This document shows, one piece after another, positions 10,598 to 19,881 of a stretch of 64,000 nt of DNA. The position numbers were made by a program, and so were the translations under genes. The notes under the pieces are model-generated. The model was given only the letters and a program-made list of their open reading frames with translations. It was not told the DNA's origin and searched no databases. Within the stretch, counting starts at the first letter, position 1. Each line of letters starts with the position of its first letter. The stretch lies in assembly GCA_024655965.1 (NCBI GenBank), contig JANLFL010000004.1:91486-155485 (forward strand), in the 5' to 3' direction. This DNA comes from Caldisericota bacterium. GTDB lineage: Bacteria > Caldisericota > JANLFM01.

Positions 10598-12991
10598 TTG
10601 AACAGAATTGGACTCAGGTTAGCCTTAATTATCCTTGTGATCCTCGGAGGGATCGCTTCTTTTTATTTTCTCCCTATCAAGTTTGGTCTGGACCTCGCAG
10701 GAGGAGTCCATTTCACCCTTGAAGCAGTGGACACCCCTGGAGCTCCCTTAACCAAAGAGGGAGTCCAGGCGGCTCAGAGGGTAATCTCCCAACGTGTGAA
10801 CGCCATGGGTCTGGCTGAGCCCATCATTCAGGGGCAAAGCGGGGACAAATGGAACCGCATCATTGTTGACCTTCCAGGATACCAGGACCCCGCAAGGGCC
10901 AGGGAAATCCTCCAGAGAACCGCCGTCCTGGAATTCATTGTTGCCAGGGAGAAAGTAACAATTACCGCTTCTGATCTCACCTCCACCACCACCCAAGGCG
11001 AGACCTTAACCCCGACAATCATCGTCGAGCCCAGATCTCAGATCCCGATGATTCTCGTTTATTACGGACCCGATGGACAAAAGAAGTACGCGATTGTGGG
11101 AACCAATTCTGGAAATGAACCGGGTTTCGAAACTCTGGAAAAGGCTCAACAGACAATCACTCCTACCCCGGGTTTAAAGCTCGAACTCCCGAGGGGTGAA
11201 GTTGCCCTCACGGGGAAATACCTGGTGGATGCCCGCGCCCGGTACGGCCAAAGCGGGGAGGCGGAGGTGGCCATCAAGTTCAATGACGAGGGGACAAGAC
11301 TCTTCGCTCAGTTGACGAAGGAAATGGTGAGAAAAATGATCTACACCGTCCTGGATAACGACATCGTATTCGCCGGGACTGTCCAGGAAGAGATCCCCTC
11401 CGGGGAAGCACGATTGACGGGTAGGTTTTCCATTGACGAAGCTTCGAACATCGCCACTCTCCTTCGAGGGGGCGCTCTGCCTGTTAAGCTGGTGATCGCC
11501 GAAGAAAGGACCGTTGCCCCAACATTGGGGAAAGCGGCAATTGACGCCTCATTGATTGCAGGAATCATCGCGGTGATCCTGATCGCCCTCTTCATGATCC
11601 TCAATTACCGGTTTTTAGGGTTTCTTGCCGACATCACCCTGGCAATTTACGTTCTTCTGGTAATTGCCTTGATGAAAGCCCTGGGGGCGGTTCTCACGCT
11701 TCCAGGGATAGCGGGTATCATACTTTCCATCGGCATGGCAGTTGACGCCAATGTGCTCATCTTCGAACGCATCCGGGAAGAAATCCGGAGCGGTAAAACA
11801 TTCCGGGGCGCTTTAAGCGTTGGATTTTCAAGGGCTTTCCGCACGGTGGTCGATTCCAATGCCACAACGTTGATCGCTGCTTTTGCCCTTTACTGGTTTG
11901 GAACCGGTTCCATTCGTGGATTTGCAATCACCCTCTCCCTGGGTATCCTTGTGAGCCTTTTCACGGCAGTCTTTGTCACCAAGGTATTCCTCGACCTTCT
12001 CTCTGGCACCAAACTCTCTCACAACTATCCCCTTTTAAACATCCACGAGAGAGCATTCTCTTTGATCAGGGTTGGAAACTGGAACATAATCGGGAAAACA
12101 AAGCTCTGGTTTACCATCTCCCTGGTTTTAATCATCATCGGCGTGGCGGTGGCCTTCGTAAATGTGGGGGTCAGGGAGCAGAAGCTCCCCTTGAATTTGG
12201 GAGTTGACTTTACCGGCGGAAGCAGGCTGGAATTGACCACCGAAGGGGATGACCAGCTCGTTCCCTCCACCCTTAAATCCGCTCTGGCAACCCAAGGGTT
12301 GCCAGACAGCCAGATTCAGCCAATAAATGAGCACGATGTGGTGGTACGCACCAAGGAACTAACCTCTGAGGACACGAACCGGATCATGGAAGGATTAAAG
12401 GAGACCTTCCCTTCGATAAAACTTGTCGCTGCGGATTATGTCGGTCCCGTTGTGGGCAAGGACCTCCAGCTCAATGCCCTCTATGCGGTCTTGGTGGCCC
12501 TGCTGGGGATCGTCATCTATATTTCAATCAGGTTTCAATTCCGCTATGCTGTGGCCACGATCATCGCTTTGGTTCACGACGTTTTGATAGTACTTGGGTT
12601 CTTCGCAGTTTCATTTCTAGAAGCGAATAGCCCTCTTGTGGCGGTACTTTTAACCGTGGTTGGCTATTCCGTCATGGACACCGTTGTAACCCTTGACCGG
12701 ATCCGAGAGAACATGCGCTTCCGGAAGAGGGAACCCATATCAGAGGTGATAAATCGTTCGATTCTCCAAACCTTCACCCGTTCAATGAACACTACCTTAA
12801 CCACCCTCCTTGCAGTCCTGTCACTAGTGATTTTTGGAGGTCGTTCAATTCTGGACTTTTCCGCAGGCCTCTTTGTGGGCCTGGCAACCGGAGCTTACTC
12901 CTCATTTTTCATTGCCACCCCCATCTTAAATATCTGGCTGAACAGAGCGGAATTAAAGGAGAGAGCCCGAATTAAGTCCAAGAAAAAATAA
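10598..12991 (+). CDS. secDF: Fused protein-export membrane protein SecDF
   Basis: Single 797-residue polypeptide joining SecD and SecF, the proton-driven partner of SecYEG that pulls exported proteins across the membrane. The SecD half carries FGLDLAGGVHF near residue 30 and a large extracytoplasmic P1 region (about 40-300), then membrane helices with the IGMAVDANVLIFERIREE motif. The SecF half begins near 490 and contains LGVDFTGGSRL and VGYSVMDTVVTLDRIREN. Fused SecDF occurs in Bacillus and several other lineages; many bacteria keep separate genes. yajC is not adjacent. TTG start, supported by AAGGAG and by the N-terminal transmembrane helix right after it. Confidence 0.96.
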   Translation: MNRIGLRLALIILVILGGIASFYFLPIKFGLDLAGGVHFTLEAVDTPGAPLTKEGVQAAQRVISQRVNAMGLAEPIIQGQSGDKWNRIIVDLPGYQDPARAREILQRTAVLEFIVAREKVTITASDLTSTTTQGETLTPTIIVEPRSQIPMILVYYGPDGQKKYAIVGTNSGNEPGFETLEKAQQTITPTPGLKLELPRGEVALTGKYLVDARARYGQSGEAEVAIKFNDEGTRLFAQLTKEMVRKMIYTVLDNDIVFAGTVQEEIPSGEARLTGRFSIDEASNIATLLRGGALPVKLVIAEERTVAPTLGKAAIDASLIAGIIAVILIALFMILNYRFLGFLADITLAIYVLLVIALMKALGAVLTLPGIAGIILSIGMAVDANVLIFERIREEIRSGKTFRGALSVGFSRAFRTVVDSNATTLIAAFALYWFGTGSIRGFAITLSLGILVSLFTAVFVTKVFLDLLSGTKLSHNYPLLNIHERAFSLIRVGNWNIIGKTKLWFTISLVLIIIGVAVAFVNVGVREQKLPLNLGVDFTGGSRLELTTEGDDQLVPSTLKSALATQGLPDSQIQPINEHDVVVRTKELTSEDTNRIMEGLKETFPSIKLVAADYVGPVVGKDLQLNALYAVLVALLGIVIYISIRFQFRYAVATIIALVHDVLIVLGFFAVSFLEANSPLVAVLLTVVGYSVMDTVVTLDRIRENMRFRKREPISEVINRSILQTFTRSMNTTLTTLLAVLSLVIFGGRSILDFSAGLFVGLATGAYSSFFIATPILNIWLNRAELKERARIKSKKK

Positions 12992-13012
12992 AAAACTTTA
13001 AAAAAGGGTTTT

Positions 13013-14410
13013 ATGGAAACGGTTCCCCGGAACCAGAAAATTAGCGTAGCCTTTTACTCGGTTCTTGTAGGCCTTTTCCTTACAGGAATGAAAGCGATTG
13101 TGGGAATCTCCACTGGAAGCCTGGGAATTATTTCTGAGGCCCTTCATTCCCTTTTAGACCTTGGGGCAGCTTTGATGACCTTCTTTTCAGTCAGGATCTC
13201 CTCCCGTCCTGCAGACTTAAGGCACCAATTCGGACACGGAAAAGTAGAGAACATCTCCGCCTTATTCGAGAGCTTGCTTCTTTTATTAACCTGTCTCTGG
13301 ATCGTCTATGAGGCAATGCAGAGGCTATTTTTAAAGACCGTTTCCATTGAAGTTGGCTTTTGGTCATACTTTGTAATGGGAGTCGCTTTAATCCTCGACC
13401 TGATAATTTCAAGGGTCCTTTATGCCGGGGCAAAACAATATGGCTCTCAGGCTTTAGAGGCTGACGCCCTGCATTATTCCTCGGACATTTTTTCCTCCCT
13501 GGTGGTCATTGCAGGTTTAATCGGCGTAAATCTGGGAATTCCGATCCTTGATCCGATCGCTGCCTTATCAGTGGCGGTTCTGGTGGTCCGGGCTTCAATT
13601 AAACTTGGGATCAGGGCCGTGAACGAACTTCTGGATCAGGCGCCCGCTGGTTTAACCGAAAAGGTGGAAAAGCTTGTCCGCTCGATCCCCGGAGTAGAAG
13701 GAGTAAGCCAGGTCCGATTAAGGAAATCGGGAAATTCAATCTTTGTGGACATCGTGATCACCACCGCTCGATTGATCCCCCTCAACCAGGCAGATAAATT
13801 AACCGACCTGATTGAAAGGGAAATAAAAAACCTGATTCCTGACTCGGATATAATGATCCATGTCAATCCCTCCCCCGAAGGGGAAATCTTGCCCGACCAA
13901 ATCCGAAAAATTGTCCAGAGGTTTCCCGAAATCAAGGACATACACAATATTTCCTATTACCGGAATGCTGATGATCAGAAAATTTTCTTGAGCTTCCATA
14001 TTAAGCTTTCTCCCTCCTTTTCGCTCACCAAAGCCCACGACCTTTCGGAAAAAATTGAAAAAGCGTTAAAAGAGGAACTTCCAATGGTTGCGGAAATCGC
14101 AACCCATCTTGAGACTGATTACCCGGAATTTCAAGGGGAAGCACGGGACCTGACCGGGGAAAACCTGGAAACCCTCCAGGAGAAAATTCTCCAAAACAAA
14201 ACGGTCAAAGGAATACACAATGTCCAGCTCCACACAGATTCCGGAGGGAAATCATTGAGTTGCCACATCCTCCTCGAGGAAAACCTTTCCCTGGAAGAAG
14301 CCCACAGGGTCTCCATGGAAGTTGAAGAAGAAATCCGGGGGTTATTTCCAGATTTAACGAAGGTCATCGTTCATCCCGAACCATTTGAGCTCTCCCCGAA
14401 AGAGCAATAA
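13013..14410 (+). CDS. Cation diffusion facilitator transporter with three tandem C-terminal domains
   Basis: CDF metal exporter, 465 residues against about 300 for the family. Six membrane helices occupy residues 1-205, with metal-site pairs His45/Asp49 (EALHSLLD) and His154/Asp158 (DALHYSSD). The soluble ferredoxin-like domain that normally occurs once appears three times: about 212-287, 292-370 and 384-457. Each copy has an early 'xVxxIxxV' strand (GVEGVSQVR, IKDIHNISY, VKGIHNVQL), a second strand, and an 'xxAHxLSxxxE' helix (NQADKLTDLIE, TKAHDLSEKIE, EEAHRVSMEVE). Metal specificity is unknown. ATG start 21 bp after secDF; relA follows in 2 bp. Confidence 0.9.
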   Translation: METVPRNQKISVAFYSVLVGLFLTGMKAIVGISTGSLGIISEALHSLLDLGAALMTFFSVRISSRPADLRHQFGHGKVENISALFESLLLLLTCLWIVYEAMQRLFLKTVSIEVGFWSYFVMGVALILDLIISRVLYAGAKQYGSQALEADALHYSSDIFSSLVVIAGLIGVNLGIPILDPIAALSVAVLVVRASIKLGIRAVNELLDQAPAGLTEKVEKLVRSIPGVEGVSQVRLRKSGNSIFVDIVITTARLIPLNQADKLTDLIEREIKNLIPDSDIMIHVNPSPEGEILPDQIRKIVQRFPEIKDIHNISYYRNADDQKIFLSFHIKLSPSFSLTKAHDLSEKIEKALKEELPMVAEIATHLETDYPEFQGEARDLTGENLETLQEKILQNKTVKGIHNVQLHTDSGGKSLSCHILLEENLSLEEAHRVSMEVEEEIRGLFPDLTKVIVHPEPFELSPKEQ

Positions 14411-14412
14411 AG

Positions 14413-16491
14413 TTGGAAATTAGTTTTTTTGAGGAAAAACTCACCCGGGAAGGGCGCGATCCAAAGAGGATAAGGGAAGCCTACGAATTTGCCCTGAAAG
14501 CACACGCCCTTCAGAGGAGGGAATCAGGAGAACCATTCATTAACCACCCCCTTCAAGTAGCAAGCGTCCTTCTCGAGCTTGAAGCCGATGAACCAACGAT
14601 CATAGCGGCTCTCCTTCACGATGTGGTCGAGGACACCGAATTGACGCTCGAAGACATCCAGTCAAAGTTCGGTGAAGAAGTTGCCCTTCTTGTTGACGGC
14701 TTGACTAAAATTTCGGGTTTGAGCTACGCCTCAAAAGAGGAAAGGAGGGTGGAAAATCTCCGGAAGATCCTTTTAGCGATGGCCCGGGATGTCCGGGTAG
14801 TCTTGATTAAGCTTGCCGACAGGCTTCACAACATGAGGACCCTGAGCCATCTCTCCCAGGAAAAGCAAAAAGAGATCGCCAAAGAGACGCTGGAAATTTA
14901 TGCTCCCCTTGCCTCAAGGCTGGGAATTTATAAATTGAAATGGGAACTGGAGGATTTATCTTTTCGTTACCTTGAACCCCACACCTATTTTGAGCTGGCA
15001 AAAAAAATCCAGAAAAAAAGGAGCGAAAGGGAGAGGATCTTAAATGAAATTAAGGAGGTTCTCCAGGTAGCTTTAAAAGAACAGGGGATCAAAGCAGAGA
15101 TCCAATACAGGGCAAAGCACCTTTATTCCGTTCACCAGAAAATGGAAAGGGAAAGGATCCCCTTCGAGGAAATTTACGACCTCCTGGCGATGAGGATTAT
15201 TGTCGATGAAACCCATACTTGTTATGAGGTCCTGGGGTTAGTTCATTCCCTTTTTACCCCCATCCCGGGGAGGTTGAAGGACTACATTGCCATGCCCAAA
15301 CCAAACATGTATCAATCCCTTCATACGGTGGTTATTGGACCCCAAGGCGATCCCGTGGAATTCCAGATCAGGACTTGGGAAATGCACAAAACTGCTGAAC
15401 TGGGGATTGCGGCCCACTGGCGTTACAAGGAAGGAACGAAGCGGGACGTCGAATTAGAGCAGAAACTCGCCTGGTTAAGGGAACTTTTAGAGTGGCAGAA
15501 AGAACTCACCGATTCGCGCCAATTCATGGAAAGGGTGAAGGTGGACCTCTTCTCGGATGAGGTCCTGGTATTCACCCCGAAGGGCGAGGTAATAAACCTT
15601 CCCCAGGGTGCCACCCCCATCGATTTTGCCTATAAAATCCACACCCAGATTGGAAACCACTGTGCGGGGGCACGGGTAAATGGAAAGTTAGTTCCCCTAG
15701 ATTTTAAGCTTCGGACCGGGGACCGGGTGGAGATCATCACAAAACAAAATGCTTCCCCAAGCCTGGACTGGCTCCAGTTCGTAAGAGCTACCTCTACCAA
15801 GGAAAAGATTAAAGCCTACTTCAGACAGCGCCGAAGGGAAGAAAGCATTCAAACGGGTAAGCAATTATTCGAAAAATATCTAAAAAAATTCATCAACCAA
15901 GAAAACATTGCTCAGGTTTTTCAGGCTTTCAACCTGGAAAACGAGGATGATCTCTACCTGTTTTTGGGCCAGGGACAGATCACCCCCCAACAGGTTTTGA
16001 ATTCCTTAAAAAGGGCCGAGGAAAAGCCTGAGGTACAGATTTCCCAGGAATTTAAGCCCTCAGTTTCGGAAGCGGTAAGCACTGAAGGATTGATAATGCG
16101 CATCGCCAGGTGCTGTCATCCCCTTCCGGGGGATGAAATCGTGGGCTACATTTCCCAGGGAAAAGGGGTATCGATCCACAGGAAGGGTTGCCGAAACCTC
16201 AAAAATTTCCCCAAAGAAAGGTTGATTCCGGTCACCTGGCCTTTCAAAAAGGATGCGGTCCATCCCGTCCAGATCAGCATTTTGACAATTAATCAACCTG
16301 GCGCTCTAAAGGAAGTCAGCGGGGCGATCGCTGAGGAGAGCATCAATATAAGAGAGATAAACGCATTTCCCATTTCCCAGGCATTCACAAAAATAAAAAT
16401 TACCCTTGAGTTGAACGAAGCCCGGCAGCTTAACTTTTTAATCAAAAAATTAAACTCCTTGAAAGTTGTCAAAGAGGTTCAGAGGGTCTGA
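14413..16491 (+). CDS. relA: Bifunctional (p)ppGpp synthetase/hydrolase
   Basis: Rel/SpoT-type long RSH protein of 692 residues that makes and degrades the alarmone (p)ppGpp. In order: the HD hydrolase domain with LLHDVVEDT near 57-65, the synthetase domain (YRAKHLYSVHQKM, EIYDLLAMRI, RLKDYIAMPKPNMYQSLH, VEFQIRTWEMH), the TGS domain (VFTPKGEVINLPQGATPIDFAY), and a C-terminal ACT domain (ISILTINQPGALKEVSGAIA). Both catalytic halves look intact. TTG start two bases after the CDF stop, with no strong ribosome site; a slightly different start is possible. dtd begins on its stop codon, an old Bacillota pairing. Confidence 0.95.
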   Translation: MEISFFEEKLTREGRDPKRIREAYEFALKAHALQRRESGEPFINHPLQVASVLLELEADEPTIIAALLHDVVEDTELTLEDIQSKFGEEVALLVDGLTKISGLSYASKEERRVENLRKILLAMARDVRVVLIKLADRLHNMRTLSHLSQEKQKEIAKETLEIYAPLASRLGIYKLKWELEDLSFRYLEPHTYFELAKKIQKKRSERERILNEIKEVLQVALKEQGIKAEIQYRAKHLYSVHQKMERERIPFEEIYDLLAMRIIVDETHTCYEVLGLVHSLFTPIPGRLKDYIAMPKPNMYQSLHTVVIGPQGDPVEFQIRTWEMHKTAELGIAAHWRYKEGTKRDVELEQKLAWLRELLEWQKELTDSRQFMERVKVDLFSDEVLVFTPKGEVINLPQGATPIDFAYKIHTQIGNHCAGARVNGKLVPLDFKLRTGDRVEIITKQNASPSLDWLQFVRATSTKEKIKAYFRQRRREESIQTGKQLFEKYLKKFINQENIAQVFQAFNLENEDDLYLFLGQGQITPQQVLNSLKRAEEKPEVQISQEFKPSVSEAVSTEGLIMRIARCCHPLPGDEIVGYISQGKGVSIHRKGCRNLKNFPKERLIPVTWPFKKDAVHPVQISILTINQPGALKEVSGAIAEESINIREINAFPISQAFTKIKITLELNEARQLNFLIKKLNSLKVVKEVQRV

Positions 16492-16943
16492 TGAGAGCGG
16501 TAATTCAAAGGGTTAACAGGGCTAAAGTGGAAGTTAACGGGGATACTTTTTCTCAAATTGATAAGGGGCTATGCATACTACTCGGGGTACACCGAGAGGA
16601 TAGTCAGGAGGACGCCAAATACATCTCAGAAAAAATTTCCAATTTGAGGATTTTCAGCGATTCCTCAGGAAAGTTCAACCTTTCGGTAAAGGACATCAAG
16701 GGAGAGATCCTGCTGGTTTCCCAATTTACTCTCCTTGCCAACTGCTCCCGGGGAAGAAGGCCCGATTTCCTTGATGCCGCACCCCCGGAAACTGCAAAAG
16801 AGATGTTCGACCTGGTCTCCTCCCTGATTCAGAAAGAGGGGATTAAAGTTTCTACGGGGGTTTTTCAAGCCCACATGATGGTCTCGATTGAAAACGATGG
16901 GCCGGTGACCATAATTTTAGACAGCAGGGAAAAGAAAAGGTAA
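16491..16943 (+). CDS. dtd: D-aminoacyl-tRNA deacylase
   Basis: Removes mischarged D-amino acids from tRNA. The 150-residue protein begins MRAVIQRVNRAKVEV and holds the cross-subunit active-site motifs SQFTLLA and NDGPVTIILDS. The ATG shares its A with the relA TGA. The relA-dtd order is typical of Bacillota. A tRNA-Ala promoter is embedded in its last codons. Confidence 0.96.
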   Translation: MRAVIQRVNRAKVEVNGDTFSQIDKGLCILLGVHREDSQEDAKYISEKISNLRIFSDSSGKFNLSVKDIKGEILLVSQFTLLANCSRGRRPDFLDAAPPETAKEMFDLVSSLIQKEGIKVSTGVFQAHMMVSIENDGPVTIILDSREKKR

Positions 16944-16946
16944 AAT
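16918..16946 (+). promoter_or_regulatory. Candidate promoter for tRNA-Ala
   Basis: TAGACA (16918-16923), 17-bp spacer, TAAAAT (16941-16946). Each box matches five of six consensus bases. It lies across the end of dtd and would start transcription about five bases before the tRNA. Confidence 0.55.
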
Positions 16947-16957
16947 ACGGCATTGTC

Positions 16958-17029
16958 GGGGACATAGCTCAAAGGGAGAGCGCTTCCCTCGCACGGAAGA
17001 GGTTGCGGGTTCGACTCCCGCTGTCTCCA
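16958..17029 (+). tRNA. tRNA-Ala (anticodon CGC)
   Basis: Full cloverleaf: acceptor GGGGACA pairs with TGTCTCC and contains the G3-U70 wobble that marks alanine tRNAs. The D stem is GCTC/GAGC, the anticodon stem CTTCC/GGAAG with loop CTCGCAC (anticodon CGC), and the T stem GCGGG/CCCGC with loop TTCGACT. Discriminator base A at 17029. The 3' CCA is not encoded. Confidence 0.96.
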
Positions 17030-17061
17030 CTTCGTTTATTTTCTCCCAAAAAATTTGGGCT

Positions 17062-17083
17062 CTCCGGGAATCTTTTCCCGGAG
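17062..17083 (+). other. Perfect 9-bp hairpin between tRNA-Ala and asnS
   Basis: CTCCGGGAA (17062-17070), four-base loop TCTT, TTCCCGGAG (17075-17083). No U-tract follows, so it is not a standard terminator; it is followed at once by TATAAT (17084-17089), which lacks a convincing -35. It could shape the tRNA 3' trailer or the asnS leader. Confidence 0.5.
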
Positions 17084-17139
17084 TATAATAACACCATGTA
17101 TTCTGGCCCGCTCGGGAGATTTTTTATTGAAAGGGGGTC

Positions 17140-18450
17140 ATGGAAATTAAACCGAATATTCCGGTAGTTTACGTGGAGAATTTGAAGGATTTCTCAGGAA
17201 AGCGGGTTCAAATAAGAGGTTGGGTTTACAATTCCCGCTCCTCAGGATCAATTCTCTTTATCCTCGTTCGAGATGGCACGGGAATAGTCCAGACCGTGTC
17301 CACCAAAAATTCCCTCGATCCCGAAAAGTTCGAGCTGGCAAAAAGGCTTACTCAGGAATCCTCGATAGTCATCTGGGGGTTGGTCAGGGATGATCCCCGG
17401 GCACCGGGGGGATACGAAATTGAGCTCGAGGACCTGGAACTGGTTCACATGGCCCAGGATTATCCCATCACCCCCAAGGAGCACGGGGTGGCATTCTTGA
17501 TGGAACACCGACACCTCTGGCTGAGATCATCCAGGCAGAACGCAATTTTAAGAATCAGGGCAACGGTGATCAAAGCCTGCAGGGATTTTCTCGACGAGCA
17601 GGGATTTCTTCTGGTTGATGCCCCAATTTTAACCCCTGCCGCTGTGGAAGGAACCACAACCCTCTTTCCCGTGGACTATTTCGGGGAACAGGCTTACCTT
17701 TCCCAGAGTGGGCAATTGTACAATGAAGCAGCCTGCATGGCGTTCGGAAGGGTTTACTGTTTTGGGCCTGCATTCAGGGCCGAGAAATCAGCCACCAGAA
17801 GACACCTTGCGGAGCTGTGGATGCTGGAACCAGAAGCAGCCTTCTACACTTTCGAGGACAATTTAAAACTTCAGGAGGAACTGGTTAGTTACGTCGTGCA
17901 AACCGTCCTGGAGAAAAGACAAAGGGAACTCCAGACCCTAAAAAGGGACATCGCATTGCTTAAAAGGGTAACCCCTCCCTTTCCCCGAATTACTTACGAC
18001 CAGGCTTTAGAGCTGCTAAGAGAAAAAGGGATTCCACTGGATTGGGGTGAGGATTTCGGAGCTCCCCATGAAAACGCTATCTGCACTTCATTTGAAAAGC
18101 CGGTTTTCGTAACCCATTTTCCCGCAAAATGCAAGGCATTTTACATGAAACCGGACCCCGATCGACCCGAAGTCACCCTCTCCGCAGATCTTCTCGCCCC
18201 AGAGGGTTACGGAGAAATCATCGGTGGGTCAGAGAGGATTGATTCGCTGGAGCTCCTGGAGCAAAAACTTAAGGAGAACAACCTTCCTAAAGCCCCCTAC
18301 CGCTGGTACCTAGACTTAAGGAGGTACGGAAGCGTTCCTCACAGCGGTTTCGGCATGGGAATTGAACGAACAGTTTCCTGGATTTGCGGGCTGGAACACA
18401 TCCGGGAATCAATTCCCTTCCCAAGGCTTTTGGAGAAAATGTACCCATGA
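17140..18450 (+). CDS. asnS: Asparaginyl-tRNA synthetase
   Basis: Class IIb synthetase, 436 residues, charging tRNA-Asn. The N-terminal OB anticodon-binding domain ([14 protein letters not shown]) is followed by motif 2 ([23 protein letters not shown]) and motif 3 ([15 protein letters not shown]). The signatures [12 protein letters not shown] and [12 protein letters not shown] separate it from AspRS. The ATG at 17140 is preceded by AAGGGGG. Its presence points to direct Asn-tRNA charging, although a GatCAB route could coexist elsewhere. In Bacillus the gene next to hisS is aspS, so this neighbour is different. hisS overlaps its stop. Confidence 0.94.
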   Translation: MEIKPNIPVVYVENLKDFSGKRVQIRGWVYNSRSSGSILFILVRDGTGIVQTVSTKNSLDPEKFELAKRLTQESSIVIWGLVRDDPRAPGGYEIELEDLELVHMAQDYPITPKEHGVAFLMEHRHLWLRSSRQNAILRIRATVIKACRDFLDEQGFLLVDAPILTPAAVEGTTTLFPVDYFGEQAYLSQSGQLYNEAACMAFGRVYCFGPAFRAEKSATRRHLAELWMLEPEAAFYTFEDNLKLQEELVSYVVQTVLEKRQRELQTLKRDIALLKRVTPPFPRITYDQALELLREKGIPLDWGEDFGAPHENAICTSFEKPVFVTHFPAKCKAFYMKPDPDRPEVTLSADLLAPEGYGEIIGGSERIDSLELLEQKLKENNLPKAPYRWYLDLRRYGSVPHSGFGMGIERTVSWICGLEHIRESIPFPRLLEKMYP

Positions 18451-19700
18451 GCGGCATTTCCACCCCAAGGGGGACTCAGGATATCCTTCCCCCGGAAACG
18501 GAAGCCTGGCAATATCTCGAGGGAATAATCAGGGAGATTGCCAGAAAGTTTTGTTATGAAGAAATCCGCACCCCGATTATTGAGCACTCGGAACTATTCC
18601 AAAGGGGGGTGGGGAAGGAAACGGACATCGTTTCCAAGGAAATGTATACCTTTGAGGATAAAGGGGGTAGAAGCCTCACGCTCAGGCCTGAGGGTACGGC
18701 TCCCGTGGCCCGAGCATTCCTCCAGCATAACCTTCAAGAAAGAGGTCTTCCCCAAAAGTTGTTTTATATAGGGCCAATGTTCCGGTACGAAAGACCTCAG
18801 GCGGGTCGTTATCGCCAACACCATCAGTTTGGCTTCGAGGCTTTAGGCGGAAGCGAACCGGGCCTTGATGTGGAAGTGATTTCCATCGCGATTACGATCT
18901 TTAAAAGCCTGGGAATTTCCACTTTTAAAATCCTGTTGAACTCAATTGGTTGTTCAAAATGCCGACCGAAATTCCTTCTTGCTTTGAAGGATCATCTGAG
19001 ACCCTCTCTACCCGATCTATGCCCCGATTGCCAAAGAAGGCTTGAAATTAATCCCATGCGGGCCCTTGACTGCAAAAATCCCACCTGTCAACCATTTCTG
19101 GACGCGGCCCCCTCCCCTTCCCAAATGCTTTGCGCAGAATGCAAGGAGCACTTTGAGGAAGTCCAGTCTCTTCTCCGTTTTTATAATTTCGACTTTGAAA
19201 TCTCCCCCAGGCTGGTCCGGGGATTGGACTATTATACCCGGACTGTTTTTGAAGTCGTTTCTCCCGAGCTTGGAGCCCAGAATTCCCTTTGCGGGGGAGG
19301 CAGGTATGATGGTTTAATCGAAGCAATTGGGGGCCCTCCTACTCCGGGAGTTGGTTTTGCAGGAGGAATCGAAAGAGCATTTCTGATATTAAAATCCGCT
19401 GGGATTTCCATGCCTCCCTTGAAAAAATTCTTTATCGTTTACCAGGAAAGATTATTCGAGGAAGCTTTAAAAATAATGAAAGATTTAAGGCAAGCCGGAA
19501 TCCCAACCGAGATGTCCTTCGAGAGAAAAAGCCTTTCCTGGCAGTTGAAAACCGCAGACAAGAAGGGCTTTTATGGTGCTTTGATCCTCGGGGAAGAGGA
19601 AGCAAAAAGTGGAACTCTCATCCTAAAACTTTTATCCACGGGCGAGCAAAAGACCTTAAGGGTCCCCGACTTGCTTGAAACTTTGAAACATATAGCCTAA
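18447..19700 (+). CDS. hisS: Histidyl-tRNA synthetase
   Basis: Class IIa synthetase of 417 residues. Opening [13 protein letters not shown], motif 2 region ([34 protein letters not shown]), the histidine-specific segments [15 protein letters not shown] and GGGRYDGL, and a C-terminal anticodon-binding domain are present. A cysteine-rich insertion (CSKC, CPDC, CAEC) is typical of bacterial HisRS. The frame is open upstream, but the ATG at 18447 overlapping the asnS stop (ATGA) gives the family's normal start. Confidence 0.96.
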   Translation: MSGISTPRGTQDILPPETEAWQYLEGIIREIARKFCYEEIRTPIIEHSELFQRGVGKETDIVSKEMYTFEDKGGRSLTLRPEGTAPVARAFLQHNLQERGLPQKLFYIGPMFRYERPQAGRYRQHHQFGFEALGGSEPGLDVEVISIAITIFKSLGISTFKILLNSIGCSKCRPKFLLALKDHLRPSLPDLCPDCQRRLEINPMRALDCKNPTCQPFLDAAPSPSQMLCAECKEHFEEVQSLLRFYNFDFEISPRLVRGLDYYTRTVFEVVSPELGAQNSLCGGGRYDGLIEAIGGPPTPGVGFAGGIERAFLILKSAGISMPPLKKFFIVYQERLFEEALKIMKDLRQAGIPTEMSFERKSLSWQLKTADKKGFYGALILGEEEAKSGTLILKLLSTGEQKTLRVPDLLETLKHIA

Positions 19701-19708
19701 GATGAAGG

Positions 19709-19878
19709 TAGCCCTGCCATGTTGGTGCAAAAAAGGGAGTAGCGGTTAGAGCCAACACTTAAGAAACGGGATTCCAATCCGGAGAATGCGGGAATATGAC
19801 CCTCCCCTACTCCGGTCAGGAAACCCACCTGCGAGGAGCAGGTTCTTAACCACCCCTTTTCACCGCACGGCGGGGTTA
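19709..19878 (+). ncRNA. ssrS: Candidate 6S RNA
   Basis: The roughly 170-nt stretch between convergent hisS and the coiled-coil gene folds by hand into a long rod. A 10-bp closing stem joins 19709-19718 and 19869-19878; further stems pair 19720-19727 with 19861-19867, 19731-19737 with 19854-19860, and 19744-19748 with 19847-19851. A central bubble follows, with a small hairpin on its 3' strand (CCTGC/GCAGG, 19828-19842). A terminal arm pairs 19768-19775 with 19819-19826 and CCGGAG (19779-19784) with CTCCGG (19810-19815). This is the 6S RNA plan. Several G-U pairs fit only the plus strand. Bacillus 6S-1 RNA is also encoded near the hisS-aspS genes. Ends are approximate. Confidence 0.72.
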
Positions 19879-19881
19879 AAA

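Noticed and set aside
17084..17089. TATAAT before asnS as a promoter
   Set aside because: No acceptable -35 is found 16-18 bp upstream; the spacer is a perfect hairpin. Left as unproven.
17040..17139. T-box leader before asnS
   Set aside because: No T-box core (TGGNACCGCG-like) or specifier loop could be found in the short leader.
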